Positions 52,735 through 61,245 of a stretch of DNA of 64,000 nt are shown piece after piece (position 1 is the stretch's first letter; each line of letters begins with the position of its first letter). Under the pieces are notes generated by a model. The model did not search any database and was not told the origin of the DNA. It saw only the letters and a list, made by a program, of their open reading frames with translations. A program made the translations under genes and the position numbers. The DNA comes from CAYJLF01 sp964371055 (GTDB lineage Bacteria; Eisenbacteria; RBG-16-71-46; CAIMUX01). The stretch covers positions 1-64,000 of the forward strand of contig CAYJLF010000018.1 of NCBI GenBank assembly GCA_964371055.1, written 5' to 3'.

Positions 52735-54456
52735 TCAAGTAGGGAAGCGGCCCGCTTCCATCCCCGCCGCATCACCTTCTCCCGGCTCCGGCGTTGCGAG
52801 GTGGACCGCGCGGAAGTGGGAGAGCCCCTGCAGCTCGTCCGGCAGTCGGATCCAGTGCCGCTGGCGGGGGAGCGTCGCGGCCCGCCGGTTCGCATCCTGC
52901 AACGCTTCCGCCCGCAACGCACGCCGCGCCGTTTCGTCCAACGGAGGATCGATCAGCACCGACTCCGGCAGCAGGGCGTGATCCAGCCCGAACGGAACCG
53001 GCGGATCGGTCCACCCGACGGGAGCCCATCCTCCGTGCTCCAGGTGGCACTCATAGACGGAGAGAAAGCGCGATCCGTGCTCGGCCACGAAGTCGATGCA
53101 GTCGAGCAGGTAGTCGATCTCCTCGTCGGTCGAGGTGTAGTGGAGGTTCACCCGCACCCAGCCCGGCTTGACCGCCTCGCTCCCCTGGCGGATCGCCGAG
53201 CGGTACTTCTCGGACGTCGGCTGATCGATCCCCAGCAGGCGATGGCCGTAGGGGCCGGCGCAACTGCACCCGGCGCGCGTCTGCACGCCGAAGAGGTCGC
53301 TTAAGAGACGGGTGACGAAGCGCGGATGGAGATAGAACGAGCCGTGACGCAGATTGAAAGAGACGATGCCGACGCGCTTCGCGGGATCGGGATTGCCGAG
53401 GACCTCGATCTGGGGGTGCGCCACCCATCGCGGCAGGACGCGATGGAGCAAGCGATCCTCGATCTCGTGGATGACCTCCGTCCCCACGCGATCGCGCACC
53501 TGCACCGCCAGCGCGGCGCGCATCGCCTGCAGGATTCCCGGCGTACCCGGCTTCTCCCGCTCCTCGATGCTGGTCAAAAAGTCGTGGTCGTGCGGACCGA
53601 CGTAGGCCACCGTTCCGCCGCCGCCGAAGGTCGGAGGGAGGTCCCGCCGGTAGAGCCGCTCGTGGAAGATCAGGACGCCGCTGCTGCCGGGCCCTCCCAC
53701 GAACTTGTGCGGGGAAAAGAAGACGGCATCGACGAAGGCGCCGTCGCGGCCGCGGACATCGAACCCCTCGTACGCCGCCGAGGCGGCCCAGTCGAAACAG
53801 GCCAGGGCGTCATGCCGGTGGAGGACGCGGGCCACATCCTCGACCCGCGTCCGGATCCCGGTGACGTTGCTGGCGGCGGACAGGCAGCCGATTTTGCGGC
53901 GGCCTTCCCACTCGGGCAGCGAGACGAGCCGCTCAAGCTCCGCGAGGTCGATGTGGCCGTCCCGGTCCATCGGGCATTCCACGACGTCGCACAGCCCTTC
54001 CCGCCACGGGACCACGTTGCTGTGATGCTCGTAGGGACCGATGAAGACGACCGGCATCCCCGGGGGCGCGAAGCGCGCCTGCCGGCACGACACGAGAATG
54101 GCAGGCGGGACGTAGATCCCGAGGATCTGCATCAGGCGGTGGATCGCCTCGGTCGTGCCCGAACCGCAGTGAACGACGTGGTACTCCGCTCCCGCGTGCA
54201 CCGACTCCTTGAGGATCTGCTCCGCCTGGTGCAGCCGGAGCGTGGTGGCGCGTCCCGTCGCGTCGTCCTCGGTGTGGGTATTGGCGTACTCGGGCAGGAT
54301 GGCGTCGCGGAGGTAGGTCTCGATCGAACGGAGCCCCCGACCCGAGGCGGTCCAGTCGAAGTAATGGAGCAGGCGATCGCCGAACGGCGTGCGGAGAACC
54401 CGATCACGGCCGATCAGGTCCCGGCGGAGTTGCTCGATGTAGTCGTGGTGGTTCAT
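52735..54456 (-). CDS. Class V aminotransferase (NifS/SufS-like, PLP-dependent)
   Basis: 573 residues from ATG 54456. The PLP lysine is in FFSPHKFVGGPGSSGVLIF; other fold elements are HCGSGTTEAIHRLMQ, PYEHHSNVVPWRE (His stacking on PLP) and CLSAASNVTGI. A Cys-rich TRAGCSCAGPYG loop sits where cysteine desulfurases carry their catalytic Cys. The C-terminal extension (about 460-573) is longer than in SufS. It may be a desulfurase-like or other class V lyase. The start lies 48 bases from the assembly gap; similar sequence reappears across the gap with the ATG replaced, so the upstream region is unreliable. Confidence 0.85.
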   Translation of the reverse strand: MNHHDYIEQLRRDLIGRDRVLRTPFGDRLLHYFDWTASGRGLRSIETYLRDAILPEYANTHTEDDATGRATTLRLHQAEQILKESVHAGAEYHVVHCGSGTTEAIHRLMQILGIYVPPAILVSCRQARFAPPGMPVVFIGPYEHHSNVVPWREGLCDVVECPMDRDGHIDLAELERLVSLPEWEGRRKIGCLSAASNVTGIRTRVEDVARVLHRHDALACFDWAASAAYEGFDVRGRDGAFVDAVFFSPHKFVGGPGSSGVLIFHERLYRRDLPPTFGGGGTVAYVGPHDHDFLTSIEEREKPGTPGILQAMRAALAVQVRDRVGTEVIHEIEDRLLHRVLPRWVAHPQIEVLGNPDPAKRVGIVSFNLRHGSFYLHPRFVTRLLSDLFGVQTRAGCSCAGPYGHRLLGIDQPTSEKYRSAIRQGSEAVKPGWVRVNLHYTSTDEEIDYLLDCIDFVAEHGSRFLSVYECHLEHGGWAPVGWTDPPVPFGLDHALLPESVLIDPPLDETARRALRAEALQDANRRAATLPRQRHWIRLPDELQGLSHFRAVHLATPEPGEGDAAGMEAGRFPT

Positions 54457-54504
54457 GTTGAGCCGTCCCCCGCGGCGGCCCCGGCCCCGCCCCCGCATAC
54501 AGGG

Positions 54505-54514
54505 NNNNNNNNNN
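54505..54514. other. Assembly gap (10 N)
   Basis: Ten unknown bases join two contigs. The 24 bases GTCGTGGTGGTTC(A/T)TGTTGAGCCG occur on both sides (54442-54465 and 54520-54543) with one mismatch, so the contig ends probably overlap and the gap length is arbitrary. The sequence beside it should not be used to infer promoters or spacing. Confidence 0.95.
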
Positions 54515-54658
54515 TTGTTGTCGTGGTGGTTCTTGTTGAGCCGGCCGCGGCTCGGGCCGCGGACCGCCCGAGTCTACCTGAGGAAGCGGAAGCGCGCATC
54601 GTGTCGGTCACGAATCCGGGCCGGCCGTGCCTCGTCGGCGGGCCGGCCCGAGCTGTGG

Positions 54659-56296
54659 TCAGCGCGCGGCGGAAAGCCCGAGATGCCCGATCAGGCGGCG
54701 CAGATACCCCGCCTTCTCTTCAGAGTGGGCACGGGATGGGACCGTCTCGGCCCGCCGCGATCCGGATCCACTCCGCTCGCGGCGATCGCGATCCGTGGAG
54801 CGCCCGGAGGGGCGTCCGCCGGCATCCGCGTCCCGCGTGTTCCGAGGCCGGCCCGCTTCGGACCGGTAGGAACCGGCGGCGCTCTGCGACCGCTCCGGTC
54901 CACGCGACCGGGAAGAGCCACCCGACTCGACCCGCACACGCGGCCGTTCAGCTTCGCTCGTGCGGCGGCGATCCGAACTCACGGCTTCGCGACGCGGTTC
55001 CGCGCGACGGCGGGTGTCGGCCGGGGCTGACTCCGGTCGGGCGTACGACTGGCTGCTCCGCGGGCGGGATGCACTCTGACTCTCACTCCGCGCCGGGGCT
55101 GTTGCCGCGCGGCCAGACTGCGGACGCCGGGATCGTGACCTCGACGCGCCCGGCCGAGCCGAGCCTTCGCGCGGTCCATTCTCGGTCCCGCCCGTCTCCG
55201 AGCCGGTCACCCCGCGGCCGAGCAAGCGCTCGATCGAGCGGATGCCGGCGCCATCCTCGGGGGCGACGAGAGAGATCGCCTTTCCCTTGTGTCCGGCCCG
55301 CGCCGTGCGCCCGATGCGGTGCACGTAGTCTTCCGCGTTCCGCGGGAGGTCGTAGTTGATGACGTGGCTGATCCCCTCGACATCGAGCCCGCGGGCGGCG
55401 ATGTCGGTGGCCACGAGGATGTCGGCCCTGCCGGCACGAAACGCCTCCAGCGCCGCTACGCGCTGGACCTGCGTCTTGTCGCTGTGGATCGAGGTGGCGC
55501 GATGGCCGCCGCGCTTGAGCTGCGTGGCGAGCTGGTGCGCGCCGCGCCGGGTCCGGGTGAAGACGAGGGCACGGTTCCACGTCTCGCGCTGGAAGATGTC
55601 CTCCAGGGCGGAGCGCTTCCCGCCGGCGGTCACGGAGATCATCTCGTGCTCCACGCCGTCGGCGACGGTGGCCGAGGGGGCCACTTCCACCCGCACCGGC
55701 TGGCGCAGGAGGTCCTTCGCCAGGCGCACGATCTCGCGATCGAGCGTGGCGGAGAAGAGCATCGTCTGCCTCTCGGTCGGGATCAGGTTGACGATCTCGC
55801 GGACATCGTCGATGAAGCCCATGTCGAGCATCCGGTCAGCCTCGTCCAGGACCAGGAAGGTGGTGTCGCGGAAGTCGATCAGCCCCTTCCAGAGGTGGTC
55901 CTTGAGGCGCCCGGGGGTGGCGACGAGGACATCGACGCCGTGGCGCAGCATCATCTCCTGCGGACCGTAGGGAACGCCGCCGTAGACGGCGGTCGAGCGC
56001 AGTCCCAGGTGAACTCCGTACTCGCGAATGCTGAGGCCGACCTGCATGGCCAGCTCGCGCGTCGGCACGAGGACCAGCGCGCGCAGCTTGCCGCGCTCGA
56101 GATCACGGATCTGGTGAAGGATGGGAAGGGCGAACGCGGCGGTTTTGCCGGTTCCGGTCTGAGCGCATCCCATCAGGTCCCGGCCGGTGAGCAGTTGCGG
56201 TATGGCCTGCTCCTGGATCGGCGTGGGGGTGGTGTAGCCGAGGTCGCTCAGGGACCTCAGAAGCTCCGGCGCAAGGCCGAGCGTTTCGAAACTCAT
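54659..56296 (-). CDS. rhlE: DEAD-box RNA helicase, RhlE type
   Basis: 545 residues from the ATG at 56296 (MSFETLGL is the usual family start; another in-frame ATG at 56332 is possible). Motifs in order: Q motif TPTPIQEQAI, AQTGTGKT, PTRELA, TPGR, DEAD, SAT, then RALVFTRT, ATDIAARGLDV and HRIGRTARAG. The first about 385 residues are the helicase core. The remaining about 160 are a low-complexity tail rich in Arg, Ser, Gly and Pro, typical of RNA-binding extensions in RhlE. It unwinds RNA in ribosome assembly or decay. A long untranslated stretch precedes it. Confidence 0.92.
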   Translation of the reverse strand: MSFETLGLAPELLRSLSDLGYTTPTPIQEQAIPQLLTGRDLMGCAQTGTGKTAAFALPILHQIRDLERGKLRALVLVPTRELAMQVGLSIREYGVHLGLRSTAVYGGVPYGPQEMMLRHGVDVLVATPGRLKDHLWKGLIDFRDTTFLVLDEADRMLDMGFIDDVREIVNLIPTERQTMLFSATLDREIVRLAKDLLRQPVRVEVAPSATVADGVEHEMISVTAGGKRSALEDIFQRETWNRALVFTRTRRGAHQLATQLKRGGHRATSIHSDKTQVQRVAALEAFRAGRADILVATDIAARGLDVEGISHVINYDLPRNAEDYVHRIGRTARAGHKGKAISLVAPEDGAGIRSIERLLGRGVTGSETGGTENGPREGSARPGASRSRSRRPQSGRAATAPARSESQSASRPRSSQSYARPESAPADTRRRAEPRREAVSSDRRRTSEAERPRVRVESGGSSRSRGPERSQSAAGSYRSEAGRPRNTRDADAGGRPSGRSTDRDRRERSGSGSRRAETVPSRAHSEEKAGYLRRLIGHLGLSAAR

Positions 56297-56633
56297 GCGG
56301 TAACGAATCTCCTGTTCGTCAGGCGCCGCCATCTTCGGCGGGCGCCGTCATCGTTGACCCCATAGGCGCCGTCAGGTCCTCACGTCGATCGCGAGTGCAT
56401 GGATGGGCGCGGCTCAGGGGCCGTCCTAGCGTTGGGTGCTCTTCGAGGGATCATCGATCGGGAGTCTTCTGACCGGCGTCGTTTCGACGGAAGGCAGAGC
56501 GGAGGGTTTCCTGTCCCGGGGACAATCACGCGCTACGGGCCCAACTGCGTTTCATTGCGAGAAGTATCGGCGGGTCGACGGCGGTAATGCCAGCAAAATC
56601 GGTGCCGGATCTGGTTGCGACGAGATGTCGCCC
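56297..56633. other. 337-base non-coding interval upstream of the helicase gene
   Basis: No gene is supported here. It may hold the 5' leader and promoter of the helicase and the end region of the upstream glycosyltransferase. GGCGCCG(C/T)CATC-type motifs repeat at about 56323 and 56346-56375, and GGCGCC can form small stems. I see no convincing promoter hexamers or a terminator. Confidence 0.5.
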
Positions 56634-58460
56634 TTACTGACGCGACTCCAGCGCCTGGAGCCCCCGGAGCGCGCCCGGGTGATCCGGTTGTGCCTGAAGG
56701 ACTTGGCGGAACTCCCGCGCCGCCTCCTCCCGCCGGCCGTTGTTCGCCAGGGCGACCGCGTAGTCGGACCGGAACGAGAGATCGAACGGATCGAGGCTGA
56801 CGGCCGCGTGGAACTCGCGCAAGGCTCCGGCATGGTCTCCCAAGCGCCCGAGGACGCTGCCGAGGTTGTAGCGGGTGACGCCGGAGTCGGGCGTCCGCGC
56901 CAGGGCCTGGCGGTAGGCCTCGGCCGCTTCGGGAAGCCGCCCCAGGCGCACCAGCGCAACGCCGATCCCGTGCCAGGCTTCGCCCGACTCCGGCCAGAGG
57001 CGAGCGGCATCGCGATAGGCGCCAAGCGCTTCGTCGATCCTCCCGAGGCGCGTCAGGCGGATGCCTTGCTGGTAGGCATCGAACGAGGCCGCCTTCTCCC
57101 GAGGGTAGCCTGGCAGGACGAGCTGGATGGCCACCACGACCGGAACCACGGCCGCCGTCCACGACCATCGCCGGGTGCGCGCCCAGTTCGCCACGACCGC
57201 CAGGCCCAACCCACCCAACCCGATGAACCCCGGCAGGAAGGGTACGCGATAGCGGCCGGTGGCGAAGAAGGCGATGGTCGCGGCCCACCCGACCAGCACC
57301 ACCCAGAGCCACGGGGCGATCCGTTCATGGTCGGAAGCGGGGCCGGCGCCCCGCCGCCGCGCCAGCCACGCCGCCAGCCCGAGCGCGGCAGCCGGCAGGA
57401 TCCAGCGGAAGTCGACGACGGCGATCCTGAGGGGCAGGGTCGATCGACGCAGCAGCGCCACGTCCTCGATCTGCGGGATCTCGTGCGGCGAGAAGTAGAG
57501 CGCCGCCTTGCGGGACCAGAGCCAGAGCGCACGCCCGGGCGACTCCAGGAAAAAGTCACGGGCACGTTCCGCATAGAACCGGTCCGACTCGGCCAGATCG
57601 AGGGGGCGGCCCGCCAGGATCGACGCCGATCGCGTCGCAGTGATGTCGTGCTCGAGGTCGATGCCGGGGGGCACGCTGTAGAGCCCTCGCGCCCAGGGGT
57701 TGTTGCCGAGATAGAGGTTCAAGCCCCCGTTCAGGGTGAGGAGCTGAAGGCGCCCGGTCGATCGGGTCTGATGAATCGCGAGCGGAAGGAGGGCGAGCGC
57801 GACCCCGGCAGCGATCAGGGCGAGATGGGGCCACGACCTCCGCCCGGCCCGCGTCTGGATCGCGGCGACCACGGGCAAGGCCAGAAAGACCCCACGCCCC
57901 AGAATCAGGCCTCCACAGGCGAGACCGAATGCGACCATCGTCCCCCGGCCGCGGCCCGGATGCGGCCAGAGCCAGAGCGCCAGGGCGACGAGGAAGAAGA
58001 GGAGCGACTCGGTCAGCAACTGGCTCTCCATCGCTAGGACCGGGCCGCAGAGCAGATAGAGCACGGCCGCGCCCCAGGCAGCCCGGCCCCCGAGGTCACG
58101 GCGGGCGGCGGCGAAGATCAGCGCCAGGGAGCCCAGCCCCAAGAGCGACTGGAAGACCTGCACCGCCACGACGCCGTCGTGGAGGCGGAAGAGCAGGGAG
58201 AGGAGCGCCGGATAGAGCGGCGTCATGAAGATCGGGCCGGCGGGCCAGGGTGCGCCGTGCGCCAGGCTCCGCGCGAGCTCGAGGTAGAAGCGACCGTCCA
58301 GGATCGGCTCGCTGATCCGCAGGTCGTCCGACAAGTCGATCACGGCCCAGACGCGCAGGAGCGCCGCCGCCAGGAAGAGGATCGTCAGCGGCAGCCATCG
58401 CGGCCGGGGGCGGCTCTTTTCCGGAGGGCCGCCGTTCTGTATCGTTCGCCCGTCAGGCAC
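56634..58460 (-). CDS. GT39-type membrane glycosyltransferase fused to TPR repeats
   Basis: 608 residues from a GTG at 58460 (no clear ribosome-binding site, start uncertain). The first helix (WLPLTILFLAAALLRVWAVI) is followed by an acidic loop (DLSDDLRISEPILDGRFYLEL), then MTPLYPALLSLLF and about nine further helices, the GT-C/PMT pattern. Residues about 475-605 form three to four tetratricopeptide repeats (GRIDEALGAYRDAARLWPES, GRLPEAAEAYRQALARTPDS). The TPRs would lie on one face of the membrane and may bind partners. It probably glycosylates a lipid or protein using a polyprenyl-phosphate sugar. Confidence 0.85.
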   Translation of the reverse strand: MPDGRTIQNGGPPEKSRPRPRWLPLTILFLAAALLRVWAVIDLSDDLRISEPILDGRFYLELARSLAHGAPWPAGPIFMTPLYPALLSLLFRLHDGVVAVQVFQSLLGLGSLALIFAAARRDLGGRAAWGAAVLYLLCGPVLAMESQLLTESLLFFLVALALWLWPHPGRGRGTMVAFGLACGGLILGRGVFLALPVVAAIQTRAGRRSWPHLALIAAGVALALLPLAIHQTRSTGRLQLLTLNGGLNLYLGNNPWARGLYSVPPGIDLEHDITATRSASILAGRPLDLAESDRFYAERARDFFLESPGRALWLWSRKAALYFSPHEIPQIEDVALLRRSTLPLRIAVVDFRWILPAAALGLAAWLARRRGAGPASDHERIAPWLWVVLVGWAATIAFFATGRYRVPFLPGFIGLGGLGLAVVANWARTRRWSWTAAVVPVVVAIQLVLPGYPREKAASFDAYQQGIRLTRLGRIDEALGAYRDAARLWPESGEAWHGIGVALVRLGRLPEAAEAYRQALARTPDSGVTRYNLGSVLGRLGDHAGALREFHAAVSLDPFDLSFRSDYAVALANNGRREEAAREFRQVLQAQPDHPGALRGLQALESRQ

Positions 58461-58516
58461 GATCAGTAGGGTATGGGGTCGGGGCGCGTCGCGGCAAGCG
58501 GCGCCGGGAGGTTCCG

Positions 58517-58927
58517 ATGGTGCGGATCGATGCGGTCTACGAGGGGGAGCTGCGGTGCGAGGCGGTCCATGCGCCGTCGGGGACGCGGCTCCGCACCGAT
58601 GCCCCCAAGGACAATCAGGGAAGAGGCGAGCTCTTTTCCCCCACCGACCTCGTCGCCACCGCCCTCGGGACCTGCATCGCCACCATCATGGGGATCGTCG
58701 CGGATCGTCACGGGATCGAGCTAGAGGGGATGCGCTTCGAGATCGCCAAGGTGATGACTGCCGAACCGCCGCGGCGCATCGCGCGCGTCGAAATCACCTT
58801 CCACATGCCCCCCGGGGTGGAGGCGAAGCCGCGAGAGCTCTTCCGGCAGTGCGCCGACAGCTGCCCGGTGCGCCGGAGCCTGCATCCGGACGTCGAGGTT
58901 CCGGTGACGTTCGCGTACCCCGATTAG
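58517..58927 (+). CDS. OsmC family protein
   Basis: 136 residues with GGGAGG before the ATG. The two redox cysteines of the family are visible: Cys53 in ATALGTCIATIMG and Cys116 in CADSCPVRRSL, with an extra Cys112. The surrounding SPTDLVATAL and VEITFHMPPG segments fit the OsmC/Ohr alpha-beta fold. Such proteins reduce organic hydroperoxides as dimers in the cytoplasm. Length and motif order are closer to the YhfA/OsmC group than to Ohr. It is divergent from the glycosyltransferase and convergent with the deacetylase-like gene; GCGGCC and GGCCGC after the stop can form a short stem. Confidence 0.9.
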   Translation: MVRIDAVYEGELRCEAVHAPSGTRLRTDAPKDNQGRGELFSPTDLVATALGTCIATIMGIVADRHGIELEGMRFEIAKVMTAEPPRRIARVEITFHMPPGVEAKPRELFRQCADSCPVRRSLHPDVEVPVTFAYPD

Positions 58928-58968
58928 CGGCCGCGAGCAGGCCGCGGCGGCCGTTCACGCGCGTCCGG

Positions 58969-59907
58969 TCAGCGGGCTCGTTTCCACCCTTCGAGCAGTG
59001 GGGCCAGGCCGTCGCTGAAACAGCTCTCGGCATAGCCTCCCTCGAGCACGAAGAGGGTCCCGATAGCCCGCTCGCGCGCTAGCCCGGCCAGTTGCTCCCC
59101 GATGTGGCGATACTCCGGCCCCACCAGGTCGAGCCCGCCGAGCGGATCGCTGCGATGCGTGTCGAGGCCGAGACTGACCAGCAGGACCTCGGGGTGGAAC
59201 GCCCGCAGCGCCGGGAGAGCGATCTCATCAAACTCCTTCAGATAGACCGAGCCCGGCGTCCCGGTCACGAGCGGCAGGTTCAGCGTGGCGCCCAGCCCGG
59301 CTCCCTCTCCCCGCTCATGCCGGTAGCCGGTGCCGGGATACTGCATGCGTGGATCCTCGTGCATGCTGCAGAAGAAGACCCCGCCGTCGTCGTAGAAGAT
59401 CTCCTGCGTGCCGTTGCCGTGGTGCACGTCCAGATCGAGGATCGCGACGCGGAGCCTGCCGAGCTGCTGCGCGCGCCGGGCCGCGACCGCGATGTTGTTG
59501 ATGTAGCAGAAGCCCATCGCCTCCCGCCGCGTGGCGTGGTGCCCCGGGGGACGGACGAGGACGAGCCCGGAGCCGCCGTCGATCACCTGTTCCAGGCCGA
59601 AGAGGGTCAGTTGCACGGCAGCGAGAGCGGCGTCGGGAGTCGTCGGTGAGACCGGGCACTCCGGCGAGTCGATCTTCGCCCTCCAGGGAATCGCGGCCTC
59701 GCGCAGCCTGGCCATCCGGTCGTCCGTATGCACGGCACGGATGAGCGGGGCCGCGTCAATTCCGGCCAGCGTCTCCTCGGAGGGAATCTCCAGGTCGAAC
59801 CCGGCGGCGCGACACGCATCTCCGGCCCAGTCCAGCCGGATCGGCTCCTCGGGCAGGCCGGCCGGCACCGGATGCAGATGGTTCGAGGGGGTCAACCAGA
59901 TGCGCAT
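58969..59907 (-). CDS. Histone deacetylase-family (acetoin utilisation/amidohydrolase-like) protein
   Basis: 312 residues, typical of bacterial class II-like members. The catalytic motifs are VRPPGHHATRREAMGFCYIN (paired histidines), AILDLDVHHGNGTQEIFYDD (zinc Asp and His), CSMHEDPRMQYPGTG, and SLGLDTHRSDPLGG (second zinc Asp), ending FVLEGGYAESCF. The enzyme is a cytoplasmic zinc-dependent deacetylase; likely substrates are acetylpolyamines or acetylated proteins. The class cannot be settled from sequence alone. It is separated from the PHP gene by 134 bases without recognisable signals. Confidence 0.92.
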   Translation of the reverse strand: MRIWLTPSNHLHPVPAGLPEEPIRLDWAGDACRAAGFDLEIPSEETLAGIDAAPLIRAVHTDDRMARLREAAIPWRAKIDSPECPVSPTTPDAALAAVQLTLFGLEQVIDGGSGLVLVRPPGHHATRREAMGFCYINNIAVAARRAQQLGRLRVAILDLDVHHGNGTQEIFYDDGGVFFCSMHEDPRMQYPGTGYRHERGEGAGLGATLNLPLVTGTPGSVYLKEFDEIALPALRAFHPEVLLVSLGLDTHRSDPLGGLDLVGPEYRHIGEQLAGLARERAIGTLFVLEGGYAESCFSDGLAPLLEGWKRAR

Positions 59908-60041
59908 GAGGCTATTATCGTCCGTCGGAGCGACTCCGGAAAGCCAGGGACGGGGAATTTGGCCTAAGCGAAATCTTCGCCGGTGCGACGAAGAACCTTA
60001 CCCGGCATCGACAGCCGTGTCGAGGCGTGAGGGGAGGCGGA

Positions 60042-61013
60042 TCAGATCCGCTCGATTTCGTCGAGTTCCAGGTGCATGCGGCGCTGCGCGAGGATGAACC
60101 CGTACGCCGGCGTCACCGCCAGCACTTCCATCCCGCGCTGCACGCCGATCTTAAGCCGCCGCGGTCCCATCAAGGTCTCGTTCCGGAGGACCGTGCATGC
60201 GATCCAACGCGCGAGGGGCTTCTGCCGGAGAAAGGTCCGCTTCGGTGTGAACGCACTCTGTCGGACGAAGACCAAGTCGATGGTCGAGCGGATCTCGCGC
60301 ATGAACTCACGGAACGAGGCATCGTGCGTCACAGCGCGGGAGACGCCAGCGCGGATGTTGCGAAGGAACTCCTCCGCCGTCTCTCCCGGAGCCTCAGTGT
60401 AGGAGCGCGCGACGCGGCCGGTGTGGGAGTCAGAGGCCGCCACGACGTTCTTCCCATGCTTCCGGGCGAGTTGCAGGGCGCGCCCGTTGAGCTGGGGAAT
60501 CCTCCCCGCGTTCAACTCCACCAGGGGGAATCGTTCGACGAGCGCGCTGATCGTCTTCGGGCTCCCCCGTTCGCCGCGCTCGAACCAGAAGGGGTGGTTA
60601 TACGCGTGGTAGAGGTCGCGCTCCCGGCAGTAATCGAGAAACGCATCCAACGAGCGGCGCCGGCGCGCCAACTGGCCGAGATCCTTTCGATCCAAGCCCA
60701 GCACGTTCACATGGATCGTGTGCCCGATTCCGGGATCGACGACCTTGATCTCCACGCCGGAGATCAGCGGGATCGGAGGCGTCTCGCCAAACTCGAGTTC
60801 GAGTTCGCGCCGCAGCGCCTCGTAACCCTTCATCGTCTCGTGGTCGGTCAGGGTGAAGAAGCCCATGCCCCGCGCCACGGCCTTGTCGTAGAGCGCCCGT
60901 GGCGAGAGCTCCGGGAGGTTCAGGACGTCGTACGAGTAATTGGAGTGGAGGTGAAGGTCCGCCTTGCGACAGGCCAGCTCCGGGCGGTACTGCAGCCCCT
61001 CGATGTTCTTCAT
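60042..61013 (-). CDS. PHP-domain metal-dependent phosphoesterase-like protein
   Basis: 323 residues. PHP motifs are in order: KADLHLHSNYSYD (HxH), TLTDHETMKGYEAL, ISGVEIKVVDPG, YHAYNHPFWFE, and ASDSHTGRVA (DxH). These provide the trinuclear metal site shared with histidinol phosphatase and the PolIIIA/PolX PHP domains. The C-terminal about 80 residues are basic and lack a known domain. It is probably a cytoplasmic phosphatase or nuclease of unknown substrate. A GAGGAAG lies upstream of the ATG. It diverges from the hydrolase gene at 61246, with 232 bases between them. Confidence 0.87.
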   Translation of the reverse strand: MKNIEGLQYRPELACRKADLHLHSNYSYDVLNLPELSPRALYDKAVARGMGFFTLTDHETMKGYEALRRELELEFGETPPIPLISGVEIKVVDPGIGHTIHVNVLGLDRKDLGQLARRRRSLDAFLDYCRERDLYHAYNHPFWFERGERGSPKTISALVERFPLVELNAGRIPQLNGRALQLARKHGKNVVAASDSHTGRVARSYTEAPGETAEEFLRNIRAGVSRAVTHDASFREFMREIRSTIDLVFVRQSAFTPKRTFLRQKPLARWIACTVLRNETLMGPRRLKIGVQRGMEVLAVTPAYGFILAQRRMHLELDEIERI

Positions 61014-61245
61014 GGAATCGCGATCTTCCTCCAGCCCCTTGTCTCGAGCGATCGATCCTGTGCGGCCCCGACTCCCGCCCTCCGCGGCCGCTCATTAATC
61101 TCGGCCACGATTCCGCAGATCTTAGCAGAGGAAGAGGGGAGGAATCATCTTCGACTCAGATGAGACTTTCCCCGGGGAGGATTGCAGGGATAGGGTGTCG
61201 CCGCCGGCGTTCGCCGTCGCTGATCGCGGATGAACCAAAGGGGGG

